Counted from the first letter of the stretch, positions 35,507 to 44,889 are shown. The stretch is DNA of 64,000 nt from an uncultured Ruminococcus sp. (GCF_902762735.1 NZ_CACWPP010000004.1:1-64000); one strand, 5' to 3'. Program-made: numbers and translations. Notes: generated from the letters alone by a model not told the origin.

Positions 35507-36582
35507 ATACAGCAACGTTAAAGCTCGCAGCGGCAGAAAAGGCTGACAGTAAAAGCAAAGCAAAAGCTGTGTGGAATTACAATAACAATACCTGCTTTCT
35601 GCTGAAGATGCTGCTGACTGCCGCAGGCTTTATCATCGCCATTGTTGTGAATATTTTTTTTCCGCAGAAAGCGGCGGTTGAGATAAAGACTTATATCGTC
35701 AGCATATTCGCATTTGATATAAGCCTTACCATGAATGATGCGTACATTTTTCTGCTGGCAGCCCTTGCAGTGGTCTATCTTGTGTCGGGGCTAAGCTCAT
35801 GGTCTGACAAAGACAGCCGCAAAAAATACAGCAAAAACGCTGCTTTCCGTTTTGCATTGGGAATTGCTTTTGCGCTTTGGGATATTGGCGGCACTAAGCT
35901 GCAATTGTTTGCACAGCCTTTTTTCCCCGGACCTGCGCAGGTGGCTGAAGCATATCTTGCTGACGGAGAATATGTTTTACAGAATACACTTTACTCGCTC
36001 AGGCTTTATGCGGCAGGTTTTTCCTGCGGTGTTCTGCTGGGTGTCGGGACGGGCATACTTATAGGCTGGTTCCCGAAGATATATTACTGGGTGTTCCCTG
36101 TACTTAAAATAACAGGGGTCGTGCCTGCTGTTGCGTGGATGCCTTTTGCGCTGACACTGCTGCCGACTTCTTTTACAGCGGCGGTTTTTCTGATAGTGAT
36201 ATGCGCGTGGTTCCAGATTGCTTTTCTGACAGCTCAGGGCATACAGTCAACACCAAAACAGAGCTATGAAGCCGCACGTATTCTGGGCAGCAGTTCTCCC
36301 GACCTGATATTCCATGTGGCGATACCACATGCTATGCCTGACATTTTTACAGGTATAACCTCAGCTAACGCGATGGCTTTCACCACCCTTGTGATGAGCG
36401 AGATGTTAGGTCAGCCCGGAGGACTTGGCTATTATATCAACCAGTCAAAGGTGTGGAGCGCATATTACAAGGTACTGGCAGCAATAGTTATAATGGCAGT
36501 GCTGTTCTCGCTGATAAACCATATCATCGGCAGGATACAAAAGCACACGCTGAGGTGGCAGGAAGGAGTAGTTAAAAAATGA
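35503..36582 (+). CDS. NitT/TauT-type ABC transporter permease
   Basis: 359 residues, about 90 longer than usual SsuC/TauC. The extra N-terminal part carries two or three extra helices (CFLLKMLLTAAGFIIAIVVNIFF, DAYIFLLAALAVVYLVSGLS). The core has the binding-protein-dependent transport motif with the EAA loop YEAARILGSSSPDLIFHVAIPHAMPDIF. Start and stop overlap both neighbours by ATGA. Confidence 0.92.
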   Translation: MNTATLKLAAAEKADSKSKAKAVWNYNNNTCFLLKMLLTAAGFIIAIVVNIFFPQKAAVEIKTYIVSIFAFDISLTMNDAYIFLLAALAVVYLVSGLSSWSDKDSRKKYSKNAAFRFALGIAFALWDIGGTKLQLFAQPFFPGPAQVAEAYLADGEYVLQNTLYSLRLYAAGFSCGVLLGVGTGILIGWFPKIYYWVFPVLKITGVVPAVAWMPFALTLLPTSFTAAVFLIVICAWFQIAFLTAQGIQSTPKQSYEAARILGSSSPDLIFHVAIPHAMPDIFTGITSANAMAFTTLVMSEMLGQPGGLGYYINQSKVWSAYYKVLAAIVIMAVLFSLINHIIGRIQKHTLRWQEGVVKK

Positions 36583-37358
36583 GCAGCAGTATAAAAATAT
36601 CTGATGTTGAGCGTATCTACTACGACACTGACGGCAGAGATGTGCAGGCACTCAAAAGTGTTGACCTCGATATAAAAGCAGGTGAATTTATCTCGCTGAT
36701 AGGACCGTCGGGCTGCGGCAAGACAACTCTTCTGAGATTGATAGCAGGGCTTGACAAGCCTCAGTCGGGTGAGCTTTCGATAGACGGCAGAAAGATCACG
36801 GGTGTTGACCCTGAGCGCGGCTATGTCTTTCAGCAGGGAAGTCTGTTCCCGTGGCTTGATATAGAGCATAATATCGCATATGGGCTGCGAGCCAGAGGAC
36901 AGCTGAAACAGAAAAAAGCAAGGGTAGGCGAGTATATCTCGATGGTGGGGCTTGATGGTTTTGAGAAAAGCTACCCTCACCAGATCTCGGGCGGCATGGC
37001 GCAGCGTGTGGCGATCGCAAGAGCGCTCATAAACGAGCCTAAAGCGCTGCTTCTCGATGAGCCGATGGGTGCGCTTGATTCATTTACCAGAGCCGACCTT
37101 CAGGATAAGCTGCTTGAACTGTGGAAGGAGAAAAATACAACGATGATACTTGTTACCCACGACATTGACGAGGCGATATATCTGAGTGACCGCATCGTTA
37201 TAATGACTCCGCGTCCCGGTAAGATAAGCAAAGTCATAGATGTCTCACTTCCAAGACCAAGACACAGAGGCGGGGTGGAGTTTCTGGCTATGCGAAAAGA
37301 GATACTGGAACTTTTTGAACTGGCACAGGCACAGCCTCAGCCTGAGTATACTATTTAA
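36579..37358 (+). CDS. NitT/TauT-type ABC transporter ATP-binding protein
   Basis: 259 residues with Walker [11 protein letters not shown]-loop [10 protein letters not shown], signature ISGGMAQRV, Walker [13 protein letters not shown] and the H-loop VTHDIDEA, typical of SsuB/TauB ATPases. It powers the importer with the two upstream genes. The C-terminus has a short Ala/Gln/Pro tail. Confidence 0.95.
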   Translation: MSSSIKISDVERIYYDTDGRDVQALKSVDLDIKAGEFISLIGPSGCGKTTLLRLIAGLDKPQSGELSIDGRKITGVDPERGYVFQQGSLFPWLDIEHNIAYGLRARGQLKQKKARVGEYISMVGLDGFEKSYPHQISGGMAQRVAIARALINEPKALLLDEPMGALDSFTRADLQDKLLELWKEKNTTMILVTHDIDEAIYLSDRIVIMTPRPGKISKVIDVSLPRPRHRGGVEFLAMRKEILELFELAQAQPQPEYTI

Positions 37359-37370
37359 GGAGATGCTGAA

Positions 37371-37775
37371 ATGAAGAAAAATATATTGGGGATAGCAGAG
37401 CTTTTGACTGCACTTTTGCTGACGATAGGTTCATTTACTATTTTTAAAGCCTGCGGTGCGCATGAAGGGAAATACATGGCTTGCCACTGGGCGCAGAATG
37501 CGGTCACGCTTATCGGAACTGTCATCACGCTGCTGGCGCTTCTGCGGATCTTATTGAAGAACAAAGGGATAAAGGCGGGGCTTGCATCAGGCGTGTTTCT
37601 TTTGGCAGTTTCTGTCATATTCATACCTGACAGTGTTATCAGCCTGTGCATGATGGATACCATGCGCTGCCACACTATATTCAAGCCTACGGTCATCGTG
37701 ACAGCCTGCGTGCTGGCGGCAGTGTCGGGCATTGACAGCGCAGTGGGAATAACAAAGGCAGGAAAGGATAAATGA
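37371..37775 (+). CDS. DUF4418 membrane protein
   Basis: 134 residues with four hydrophobic helices and four conserved-looking cysteines or histidines in short loops: FKACGAHEGKYMACHWAQNA and CMMDTMRCHTIFKP. This corresponds to DUF4418, repeatedly found beside MacB-like ABC transporters in Firmicutes. The repeated C(M/H)..H/C loops suggest metal or cofactor handling, but no function is known. AGGAG precedes the ATG. The stop overlaps the next start. Confidence 0.85.
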   Translation: MKKNILGIAELLTALLLTIGSFTIFKACGAHEGKYMACHWAQNAVTLIGTVITLLALLRILLKNKGIKAGLASGVFLLAVSVIFIPDSVISLCMMDTMRCHTIFKPTVIVTACVLAAVSGIDSAVGITKAGKDK

Positions 37776-38974
37776 AGCTGAGAGATCTTCCCGCTGCCGA
37801 CCTTTGCCGAAAACCGATCAGGACGGCTGTGCTGACAGTAATAGCTGTTGTGCTGTCAGCTGCGGCTTTTGGCGGACAGCTGATCGTAATATCTTTGCAG
37901 AGGGGACTTGACAGCCTTGAACAAAGGCTTGGAGCTGATATAATAGTACTGCCTGAGGGTGCCGAGAACAAGGTGGATCTGAAAAACATACTTTTACAAG
38001 GCACGCCCGGATATTTTTATATGGATAAGTCGATAACGGACAGGCTTGCTGAGATCGACGGGATAGAAAAACTGTCAGCGCAGTATTTTCTTGTGTCTGC
38101 CAATGCAGAGTGCTGCACGGTGCAGGTGCAGATAATAGGTTTTGATGAGGACAGCGACTTCACGGTAAAGCCCTGGCTGAAAGAGGCGTATGACGGCAGA
38201 CTTAATACAAATGAGATAATAGTCGGCGCAGGGCTGTCAACTCGTGTCGGGCACACGCTCAAACTTTACGGCGTGGAGTGTAAGGCAGTGGGAAAGCTGG
38301 AGAAAACAGGCACAGGGCTCGACACTGCGATATATGCTTCTGACGAGACTGTTCGCGGGCTGATAAAAGCCTCTGCAAAACAAGGTATAGCCGTGCTTTC
38401 AAAGCAAAGTCCCGAGGATGTTGTATCATCGGTCTATATAAAGGCAAAGGACGGTGCTGACATTGACATGTTAGCCGCAAAGATAAACACGGAGATAGAT
38501 GGAACACAGGCAGTACGTACAAGATCTGTGATGACTGAGACTGCCGACAGACTGAATGTGATCTCAAAAAGCATAACCACTCTGACGGTGGCTGTGCCTG
38601 TGCTTGCAGCTGTCATAATGTTCGCAGCATTTTATCTTATCTCCAATGAGCGCAAAAGGGAATTTGCAGTGCTGAGAACTATCGGTTTTTCAAGAAGCGG
38701 ATTAAGCAGGCTTGTGCTGACAGAAGCGCTTATCACCGCAGGCGCGGGCGGTATTGCAGGGGTGATACTGACAGCGGCGGCAGTACTGCCTTTTGTGGGT
38801 GTTATCGAGCAGAAAACAGCACTGCCTGTTCTTGCACCAAAGGTAAGTGAGACAGCGGCATACGGGGCTGCTGTCGTGGTGATAGTTTTGCTGACAGGCT
38901 CATTATCGGCGGCGCTTTCAGCATACAAGCTGAGCCATATCGACACAGGAAAAATTCTCAGGGAGGGGTGCTGA
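37772..38974 (+). CDS. MacB/FtsX-type ABC transporter permease
   Basis: 400 residues with one N-terminal helix (TAVLTVIAVVLSAAAFGGQLIVISL), a large extracytoplasmic MacB-like domain, and three C-terminal helices with the FtsX core (VIMFAAFYLISNERKREFAVLRTIGFSRSGL). Such permeases do mechanical work across the membrane or move lipoproteins or peptides and need the LolD-like ATPase encoded next. Confidence 0.92.
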   Translation: MKLRDLPAADLCRKPIRTAVLTVIAVVLSAAAFGGQLIVISLQRGLDSLEQRLGADIIVLPEGAENKVDLKNILLQGTPGYFYMDKSITDRLAEIDGIEKLSAQYFLVSANAECCTVQVQIIGFDEDSDFTVKPWLKEAYDGRLNTNEIIVGAGLSTRVGHTLKLYGVECKAVGKLEKTGTGLDTAIYASDETVRGLIKASAKQGIAVLSKQSPEDVVSSVYIKAKDGADIDMLAAKINTEIDGTQAVRTRSVMTETADRLNVISKSITTLTVAVPVLAAVIMFAAFYLISNERKREFAVLRTIGFSRSGLSRLVLTEALITAGAGGIAGVILTAAAVLPFVGVIEQKTALPVLAPKVSETAAYGAAVVVIVLLTGSLSAALSAYKLSHIDTGKILREGC

Positions 38975-38975
38975 A

Positions 38976-39677
38976 ATGCTGATAAGTGCTAAGAGCATCG
39001 GTATATGTTACAGAAAGAAAGACCGCCGCATAAAAGCACTTGACGGAGTGGAGATCTCTCTTTGCGGCGGTGAGCTGACTGTGATAACAGGCCGTTCGGG
39101 CAGCGGAAAGACCACACTTATCAATGTTCTTGCGGGTCTGCTCGCCCCGAACGAGGGTCAGGTGTACTATGATGATACTTCGATATATAATGCGGGTGAC
39201 AAGCAGCTCTCATCATTCAGAAATAAGAATATCGGCTATATCCCTCAGGGACAAAGCGCCCTTGCAAATCTGACGGTGATGCAGAACATACTTCTGCCTG
39301 CCGCGCTTGCCAAAGAAAACAAACAGGAATTTGCGGAGTATCTGCTGGGAGCAGTGGGTCTTGAAAAGCTGAAAAACGCCTATCCCGAAGAGCTTTCAGG
39401 CGGTGAGCTAAGACGGCTTGCGGCGGCAAGGGCACTGATAAACTCTCCGTCGGTAATATTTGCAGATGAACCCACCAACGATCTTGATGATGATAATGCC
39501 TCGATGATGCTGAAACTGCTGAAAGCGCAGTCGAAAAGAGGTGCGGCGGTCATAATAGTCACACATGACAGCACAGCGCTTGACTTTGCAGACAGGATAT
39601 TTCACATGAGTGACGGCAGAATTATTACAAAGGAGAATGAGCATGAAAATACGCTTTGCAGACCTCTCGTTTCTTGA
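38976..39677 (+). CDS. LolD-type ABC ATP-binding protein
   Basis: 233 residues. Walker A GRSGSGKTT, Q-loop YIPQGQSAL, signature LSGGELRRL, Walker B VIFADEPTNDLD and H-loop VTHDS. This is the MacB/LolD class and the partner of the upstream FtsX-type permease. Its last codons overlap the start of the GNAT gene. Confidence 0.93.
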   Translation: MLISAKSIGICYRKKDRRIKALDGVEISLCGGELTVITGRSGSGKTTLINVLAGLLAPNEGQVYYDDTSIYNAGDKQLSSFRNKNIGYIPQGQSALANLTVMQNILLPAALAKENKQEFAEYLLGAVGLEKLKNAYPEELSGGELRRLAAARALINSPSVIFADEPTNDLDDDNASMMLKLLKAQSKRGAAVIIVTHDSTALDFADRIFHMSDGRIITKENEHENTLCRPLVS

Positions 39678-40131
39678 TGAGATCACAGAGATAGAGAGTA
39701 CCTGTTTTCCCGAAGAACAGGCGGCAAAAAAGGAACAGTTCAGCGAAAGACTGAAAATTTTCGCGGGGCATTTTCTTTTGCTTTGCGATGAGAGCGGCAG
39801 GGCGGCTGCCTTTATAAACGGCGCTGTTACCGATCTTCCTGACCTGACTGATGAAATGTATCAGCGCTCGGAGCTGCACGATGAAAACGGTGCATGGCAG
39901 ATGATCTTCGGGCTTTGCACTGCTCCCCGATACAGGCACAGAGGGTTCGCTCACGTCTTGATGAATGAATTTCTGCGCCTTGCGAAAGAACAAGGGCGAA
40001 AAGGCGCTGTGCTGACCTGCAAAGCTGAGCTGATCGGTTTTTACGAGCAGTTTGGGTTTGTGAACGAAGGCATATCGGCAAGTTCCGTCATTGGCGGTGT
40101 ACAGTGGTTTCAGATGAGAAAGACTTTTTAG
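39643..40131 (+). CDS. GNAT family N-acetyltransferase
   Basis: 162 residues from the ATG at 39643, chosen for its AAGGAG and for MKIRFADLSFLDEITEIESTCFP, a classic GNAT start. The acetyl-CoA site is LCTAPRYRHRGFAHVLMNEFLRLAKEQG (Q/RxxGxG/A-type), followed by LIGFYEQFGFVNEG. It overlaps the end of the ATPase gene, so it is the last gene of the transporter operon. The substrate is unknown. Confidence 0.9.
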   Translation: MKIRFADLSFLDEITEIESTCFPEEQAAKKEQFSERLKIFAGHFLLLCDESGRAAAFINGAVTDLPDLTDEMYQRSELHDENGAWQMIFGLCTAPRYRHRGFAHVLMNEFLRLAKEQGRKGAVLTCKAELIGFYEQFGFVNEGISASSVIGGVQWFQMRKTF

Positions 40132-40181
40132 AGAGCAGAAGCTACCATTTGCTTTACAGCGGCAGTGACAACTTAAAGGAA

Positions 40182-40226
40182 AAGCCCTGAGAAATGCTTG
40201 CAGGCATATCTCGGGGCTTGTTCTTT
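40182..40226 (+). terminator. Terminator of the transporter operon
   Basis: AAGCCCTGAGA pairs with TCTCGGGGCTT around a loop, followed by a T-rich tract. Confidence 0.8.
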
Positions 40227-40457
40227 ATTTGACTTATGGTGAGAGAGACCGCTCATTCTTTGCGCTTTTCTCAGAAACAGTGCCTATTCAAAGCTCTGCT
40301 CCGTCAGGTCGGCGGCATATCTCACGTTTTTACAGGGAATGTAAGCTGTATCCTGCCGCAGCGGGGCGGGTGCAGCTTTTTGTCGCCGCTGTCTTTTTGC
40401 AATCCTCTGAAAGAAATTTTTAGATAATGTCTGCGGGAGTTCCTGCATCAACAGCGA
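40227..40457. other. Gene-free stretch
   Basis: Between the transporter terminator and the end of the minus-strand sugar-binding protein nothing convincing is seen. Short open frames here lack ribosome binding sites and resemble no family. Confidence 0.5.
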
Positions 40458-41876
40458 TCATTTGGTGTAAGCGGCAACAGCATCATTGATGGTCTTGAGT
40501 TCGGTATCAACAGTTGCGGAATACATCTCTCTCAGTTCAGTCCAGCTGTACTGCTTGCCGTTGTCGTCTTCCTTGTTGGTGTACTCATAGAGTTTTCTGG
40601 TGACGCAGCTGCCGTCAGCACTTGCGCCGTCATCTGACAGCATGGAAGAGATGCCGTAGCCGTAGTCGAACATGAACTTGTTCTCGGTGCTTGATGCTTC
40701 CATGAATGTGTCATACATTTCCTCAGTCCAGCAGGGGTTAGCGTTGAGAAACTTCTGCTTGCCGTTTGCTTTGTACTCCTCGTCTGTGTTAGCCATGCGG
40801 CAGCACTCGAACCATGTTTTGACTGCATCATTAGCGGTAGAACCTCTTACCCACATGTAAGCCAGCATGTCAGCTGTCATTACTTTCTCATCGTTCTGCG
40901 GATCGGAAGGTACAGGTACAACACCCCAGTCATCGCCTTCGGAAGGACCGTTATTGCCTGTCATAGCCCATGTGCCCATGCAGTAGAACAGCACGTTGCC
41001 GTCCTTGAGAGCCTGCTTTGCGTTGCCGAGCCAGTTGCCGTTCACATAGCCCTTTTTGCCTATATCATAGAGCATGTTCTCTGCTCTCTCAATGTCGGGA
41101 TCGTTGAGGTTTGAGACAAACTTGCCGTCCTCATAGTTGACCATCGTTTTGCCTGTCTGCTGGATTATCTGTGTCTGGAACCAGCCGTTTATGCCGTATC
41201 TGGGGTTGTCATCAGTTGAACCTTCGCAGAATTCTTCCATCATGCTCACCCATGTATCCCAGTTCCAGTTGCCTTCGAGATACTCTTCATACGGGTCAGC
41301 CAGACCGTTTGCCTGTATAACGGCATTGTCATACATCATCATAGTGCCGACCGTTGTGCTTATGGGTGCAACATAGTGCTTGCCGTTCATAACGAACTGG
41401 TCTGCCGATACTTTTGTATCAGCCCACAGCGGCGCATCAAAATCTACCAGATCGTCAATGGGCTGGTACATGTCTTTCAGCACCTGTGCGGGGAAAGCCA
41501 TCCACTCATACTTAAATATATCGGGAACGTCCTGCTGTGACATTATGGCACTTGCCAGCTTGTCGAATTTTTCGCTGTCAGACACCTGGCTCCATTTAAC
41601 AGAACCGCCCTTGTTGTTGAACAGTGTCATCTCTACCGACTTGTCCTCGCCGCGTTTTTCGTTGGGGTTAAGGTCATATGTGCCCATCCAGATTATCTCT
41701 TTCTGAGCGTCATCTGCGATATTTTCTATTTCCTCAGTGTCCTCTACGTCTACCTTTTCAACAGTGGTAACGGGAGCTTCGCTGTCACCGTCACCAGTGC
41801 TGCTGCCGCATGAACAAATGCTTACAGCTGATAACATGGCAACTGTCAGCGCTAACATCTTCTTTAATTTATTCAT
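40458..41876 (-). CDS. Extracellular solute (sugar)-binding lipoprotein
   Basis: 472 residues. Signal peptide with lipobox SICSC (Cys23). The mature part is a family 1 solute-binding protein: KEIIWMGTYDLNPNEKRGEDKSVEMTLFN, YAWMAFPAQVLKDMYQPIDDLVD-like ligand lobes, and GNVLFYCMGTWAMTGN. Members bind oligosaccharides for ABC import. There is no permease beside it; it stands alone with its own promoter, so it must use a transporter encoded elsewhere or act as a sensor. GAAAGGACTGG precedes the ATG. Confidence 0.9.
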   Translation of the reverse strand: MNKLKKMLALTVAMLSAVSICSCGSSTGDGDSEAPVTTVEKVDVEDTEEIENIADDAQKEIIWMGTYDLNPNEKRGEDKSVEMTLFNNKGGSVKWSQVSDSEKFDKLASAIMSQQDVPDIFKYEWMAFPAQVLKDMYQPIDDLVDFDAPLWADTKVSADQFVMNGKHYVAPISTTVGTMMMYDNAVIQANGLADPYEEYLEGNWNWDTWVSMMEEFCEGSTDDNPRYGINGWFQTQIIQQTGKTMVNYEDGKFVSNLNDPDIERAENMLYDIGKKGYVNGNWLGNAKQALKDGNVLFYCMGTWAMTGNNGPSEGDDWGVVPVPSDPQNDEKVMTADMLAYMWVRGSTANDAVKTWFECCRMANTDEEYKANGKQKFLNANPCWTEEMYDTFMEASSTENKFMFDYGYGISSMLSDDGASADGSCVTRKLYEYTNKEDDNGKQYSWTELREMYSATVDTELKTINDAVAAYTK

Positions 41877-41955
41877 ATAGAACCAGTCCTTTCATAGCAT
41901 ATCCATCATGTTTTACCGAATAATCGGGAACGCTTGCACACATTTCCCTAAGTTA

Positions 41956-41984
41956 ATTATATTATACTATGAAAACGATGTCAA
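41956..41984 (-). promoter_or_regulatory. Promoter of the sugar-binding protein gene
   Basis: Minus strand TTGACA, 17 bases, TATAAT. Downstream in the 5' untranslated region GTGCAAGCGTTCCCG has the CG-centred half-sites of a LacI-type operator, which fits carbon control but is imperfect. Confidence 0.75.
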
Positions 41985-42117
41985 TTAACAATTCAAACAA
42001 ACCGAAAAAATATCATTTGTGGAATATCAACAAAATCGGCATATGTAAATTGTTAAATTGCTAAAAATTCTACAAAGATTAATTTCCTCGTATATTCTCA
42101 GGCTGAAAATTTGCGCA

Positions 42118-42237
42118 TCAGTCCTTATCTTGACTTCCATCAACTTCCTCTTCGGCAGGAAGATATGTCGCGACAACTGCCAGAAGTATCGCCAAGGAAA
42201 TAAAGGGAAAAGCCGCGCTGAAAAATTCATTGAACAT
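42118..42237 (-). CDS. 39-residue single-helix membrane protein
   Basis: The ATG at 42237 has GAGGTGAG at ideal distance and starts 10 bases after the stop of the next upstream gene. The protein has one hydrophobic helix (FFSAAFPFISLAILLAVVAT) and an acidic tail (EEEVDGSQDKD). It is the third gene of an XRE-membrane protein operon. Small single-helix proteins at such positions are seen in similar Firmicutes operons, but I know no function. Confidence 0.7.
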   Translation of the reverse strand: MFNEFFSAAFPFISLAILLAVVATYLPAEEEVDGSQDKD

Positions 42238-42247
42238 AGTTCTCACC

Positions 42248-42679
42248 TCACATTCTCTTATTGAAATAAATGTTCACGATGATATTCACCACAGCACTCA
42301 ACAGCAGGGCAGCCACAAGTGTCAGACATATCTTAACATCAAAGAAGCCTGCTGCTACCGCAGCAAGTGCAGTCAGTATAACTGTTATCAAAGAGCTTTT
42401 CTGCGATGTTTCTTTTGCTATGGCGAGGTTGCGTTCATCGTTCTCATTAATGTACATTTCTTTCAGCCTGTCATCGTTGTGCAGGGCTGTGAAGTTTTTG
42501 GCAAGTGTATATACAGCTACAATTTCAAATCCGCAGAAAAGCCCTATCGAGATACCCTTGCCAAATTCGCTCGCACCTTTTGTGAAGAAAAGAAGCGCCA
42601 TGTAAAGCAAAATGGCATTCCCGCATATCAGCGAATCTATCACTACACGTTTATGAACTTTTTTTCTGAATTCTTCCAT
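42248..42679 (-). CDS. Four-helix membrane protein of unknown function
   Basis: 143 residues with four hydrophobic helices in two pairs separated by a cytoplasmic loop KEMYINENDERNLAIAKETSQKS. The NENDER(N)..I motif between two helix pairs resembles small membrane proteins (DUF2178/DUF3796-like) that are normally encoded beside a short XRE repressor, as here. The ribosome binding site overlaps the XRE gene end and the spacing is two bases. Confidence 0.8.
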   Translation of the reverse strand: MEEFRKKVHKRVVIDSLICGNAILLYMALLFFTKGASEFGKGISIGLFCGFEIVAVYTLAKNFTALHNDDRLKEMYINENDERNLAIAKETSQKSSLITVILTALAAVAAGFFDVKICLTLVAALLLSAVVNIIVNIYFNKRM

Positions 42680-42681
42680 AG

Positions 42682-42897
42682 TTATTCTCCTTTCAGATCC
42701 TCATCGCCATCGAAAATAAACAATTCTTCGATCGTCATGCCGAAAAATTGTGCCGCCTTATGTGCCAGCACCAGCGAAGCATTGTACCTGCCGTTTTCCA
42801 ACGAGATTATCGTCTGTCTGGTGACACACAGCGCATTAGCAAGTTCCTGCTGAGTGACTTTTCTTGCCTTTCTCAGCTCTTGTATCCTGTTTTTCAA
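42682..42897 (-). CDS. Small XRE-family (helix-turn-helix) transcriptional regulator
   Basis: 71 residues from TTG at 42897, which has GGGAGG ten bases upstream. The sequence KNRIQELRKARKVTQQELANALCVTRQTIISLENGRYNASLVLAHKAAQFFGMTIEELFIFD is a full HTH_3 domain of the YozG/HipB-like short type. It heads an operon with two membrane proteins and probably represses itself through the palindrome at 42920-42935. Confidence 0.92.
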   Translation of the reverse strand: MKNRIQELRKARKVTQQELANALCVTRQTIISLENGRYNASLVLAHKAAQFFGMTIEELFIFDGDEDLKGE

Positions 42898-42919
42898 ATC
42901 AGTCCGACCTCCCTCAGGG

Positions 42920-42935
42920 GTAAAGTTAACTTTAC
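42920..42935. promoter_or_regulatory. Operator palindrome of the XRE operon
   Basis: GTAAAGTTAACTTTAC is a perfect 16-base palindrome, placed between the -10 box and the ribosome binding site. TGTAAAGTGTG in the promoter spacer repeats the half-site. This is a likely binding site for the operon's own regulator. Confidence 0.75.
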
Positions 42936-42941
42936 ATGAAA

Positions 42942-42970
42942 AGTATAGCACACTTTACACCAAATGTCAA
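42942..42970 (-). promoter_or_regulatory. Promoter of the XRE operon
   Basis: Minus strand TTGACA, 17 bases, TATACT. Confidence 0.85.
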
Positions 42971-43025
42971 GCATGTTTTACATTTTTCTCATAATTATTT
43001 ACTGCAAAGTGTTCATTCAAAGTAC

Positions 43026-43054
43026 TTGCAATATCCGTGAATATGGTGTATAAT
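43026..43054 (+). promoter_or_regulatory. Promoter of the rnhA operon
   Basis: TTGCAA, 17 bases, TATAAT, about 45 bases before rnhA. Confidence 0.75.
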
Positions 43055-43100
43055 ATTTTCGTGGGTAACTACTATACAAATACGAAAACGGAGAACACTT

Positions 43101-43574
43101 ATGAAAAAGATAGAGATATTTACAGACGGCGCATGCTCGGGAAATCCCGGACCGGGCGGTTACGGTACGATACTGCGCTTTAACGATATTACCAAAGAAC
43201 TTTACGGCGGCGACCCCAAGACCACCAACAACCGCATGGAGATGATGGCTGTCATCAAGGGCTTGCAGGCACTTAAAGAACCCTGTGAGATCACTCTGTA
43301 CAGCGATTCGCAGTATGTGATAAATGCCATAACGAAGGGCTGGGCTGTGGGCTGGAAAAAGCGCGGCTGGATAAAATCCGACAAAAAGCCTGCGCTGAAC
43401 AGCGATCTCTGGGAGATCATTCTTCAGCTGTTAGCGGTGCATAAAGTCAGCTTTGTGTGGGTGAAAGGTCATGCAGGTCACCCAGAAAATGAGCGCTGCG
43501 ATCATCTGGCGGTAACGGGTTCGCAGGAGGCTAAAAAGCTGGGAAAATGCTTTGACAAGGTAGTGAGTGAGTAA
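43101..43574 (+). CDS. rnhA: Ribonuclease HI
   Basis: 157 residues. The catalytic acids are visible in [14 protein letters not shown] (Asp), TNNRMEM (Glu), YSDSQYV (Asp) and ERCDHLA (Asp), and the substrate-binding handle [12 protein letters not shown] is present. It cleaves RNA in RNA-DNA hybrids. The stop overlaps the start of the cysteine desulfurase (TAATG). Confidence 0.97.
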   Translation: MKKIEIFTDGACSGNPGPGGYGTILRFNDITKELYGGDPKTTNNRMEMMAVIKGLQALKEPCEITLYSDSQYVINAITKGWAVGWKKRGWIKSDKKPALNSDLWEIILQLLAVHKVSFVWVKGHAGHPENERCDHLAVTGSQEAKKLGKCFDKVVSE

Positions 43575-44782
43575 TGGAAAAGCGTTTTGTATATGCGGAT
43601 AATGCCGCAACAACGAATGTCTCGGATACAGCTTTTAATGCCATGCTGCCTTTTTTAAAAGAGCAGTACGGCAATCCGTCCAGCATATATTCGCTGGGAA
43701 TGGAAGCGGCAAAAGCTGTTCTCAATGCCCGCCGTCAGGTGGCTGAGGCACTGGGCGCGACAAGACCATCGGAGATATTTTTCACATCGGGCGGTTCTGA
43801 GGCTGACAACATGGCGGTCATCGGCGGCGCTGAACTGGGTGCAAAATGCGGCAAGCGGCACATCATCACATCTAATATCGAGCATCACGCTGTACTGCAC
43901 AGCTGTGAATATCTCGAAAGCAAGGACTTTGAGGTCACATATCTGCCTGCCGATGAAAACGGTCTTATATCGGCGGAACAGGTCGCCGATGCCATACGTG
44001 AGGACACAGCACTTGTGACGATAATGGCTGTGAACAACGAAATAGGCAGTATCCAGCCAATATCCGAGATAGGCAGTATCTGCCGCGAAAGGGGAGTGCT
44101 GTTCCACACAGATGCTGTCCAGGCGGTGGGACACATGGAGATCGACCTGAAAAAATCGTGCATTGATATGCTGTCGCTTTCGGGGCATAAATTCCATTCG
44201 CCCAAAGGTGTAGGTGCTTTGTATGTGCGCAGCGGGACAGACCTGCCTTCACTGATACACGGCGGTGCGCAGGAACGCGGCAAACGTGCGGGTACAGAGA
44301 ATGTGGCAGGCATAGTCGCTATGGGCGCTGCGATAACAGAGGCTGCTGCTGATATATCAGCCCGCAGTGAATGTCTTGCAAAAATGCGTGACAGGCTCAC
44401 AGACGGCATACTTGCGTCCATACCACACTCCCGTCTGAACGGCGGAAGAGAGTGCCGCGCGGCAGGTAATGTTAATGTTTCTTTTCGCGGCATAGAGGGA
44501 GAAAGCCTTCTGCTGGCGCTGGATATTGCGGGTATAGCGGCATCTTCGGGCTCGGCATGTACCAGCGGTTCTATCGACCCGTCTCATGTGCTGACTGCGA
44601 TAGGTCTGCCGGAAGAGCTGGCTAAGGGTTCGTTAAGGCTCACACTAGGCGATAATAACACAGATGATGATATTGACTATATTCTCAAAGTTCTTCCCGA
44701 TACCGTAAAAAAGCTGCGGCGCATGTCGCCCATGTGGCAGCGCATCTGCCGCGAAGAGGGAATTGAGGACTATACTATATAA
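43574..44782 (+). CDS. Cysteine desulfurase (NifS/IscS family)
   Basis: 402 residues. The PLP lysine is in [11 protein letters not shown] and the active cysteine in [11 protein letters not shown]; the latter's long loop is typical of group I (IscS/NifS) enzymes. [20 protein letters not shown] opens the fold. It removes sulfur from cysteine for transfer. Lying directly upstream of mnmA, it probably supplies the sulfur for tRNA 2-thiouridine, possibly also for iron-sulfur clusters. Confidence 0.95.
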   Translation: MEKRFVYADNAATTNVSDTAFNAMLPFLKEQYGNPSSIYSLGMEAAKAVLNARRQVAEALGATRPSEIFFTSGGSEADNMAVIGGAELGAKCGKRHIITSNIEHHAVLHSCEYLESKDFEVTYLPADENGLISAEQVADAIREDTALVTIMAVNNEIGSIQPISEIGSICRERGVLFHTDAVQAVGHMEIDLKKSCIDMLSLSGHKFHSPKGVGALYVRSGTDLPSLIHGGAQERGKRAGTENVAGIVAMGAAITEAAADISARSECLAKMRDRLTDGILASIPHSRLNGGRECRAAGNVNVSFRGIEGESLLLALDIAGIAASSGSACTSGSIDPSHVLTAIGLPEELAKGSLRLTLGDNNTDDDIDYILKVLPDTVKKLRRMSPMWQRICREEGIEDYTI

Positions 44783-44791
44783 ATAAGGGAA

Positions 44792-44889
44792 TCCCAATTT
44801 GGTTGTGTATTGTTCCCTCGCCGAAGGCGTGGGAACAATACGAAAGAACAGCCATTTTGTATCATCAGCAATACACATCAAAATTGGGA
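44792..44889. repeat. MITE-like element, family 1, copy 1
   Basis: 98 bases with imperfect inverted ends: TCCCAATTTGGTTGTGTATT on the left, and CAATACACATC followed by AAAATTGGGA on the right. An internal stem GTTCCC..GGGAAC is also present. A same-sized copy lies at 58521-58618. The right end falls 15 bases before the mnmA start. Confidence 0.85.

Noticed and set aside
40229..40427. Two overlapping plus-strand frames of about 64 residues
   Set aside because: No ribosome binding site, no recognisable pattern, and different frames are equally open.
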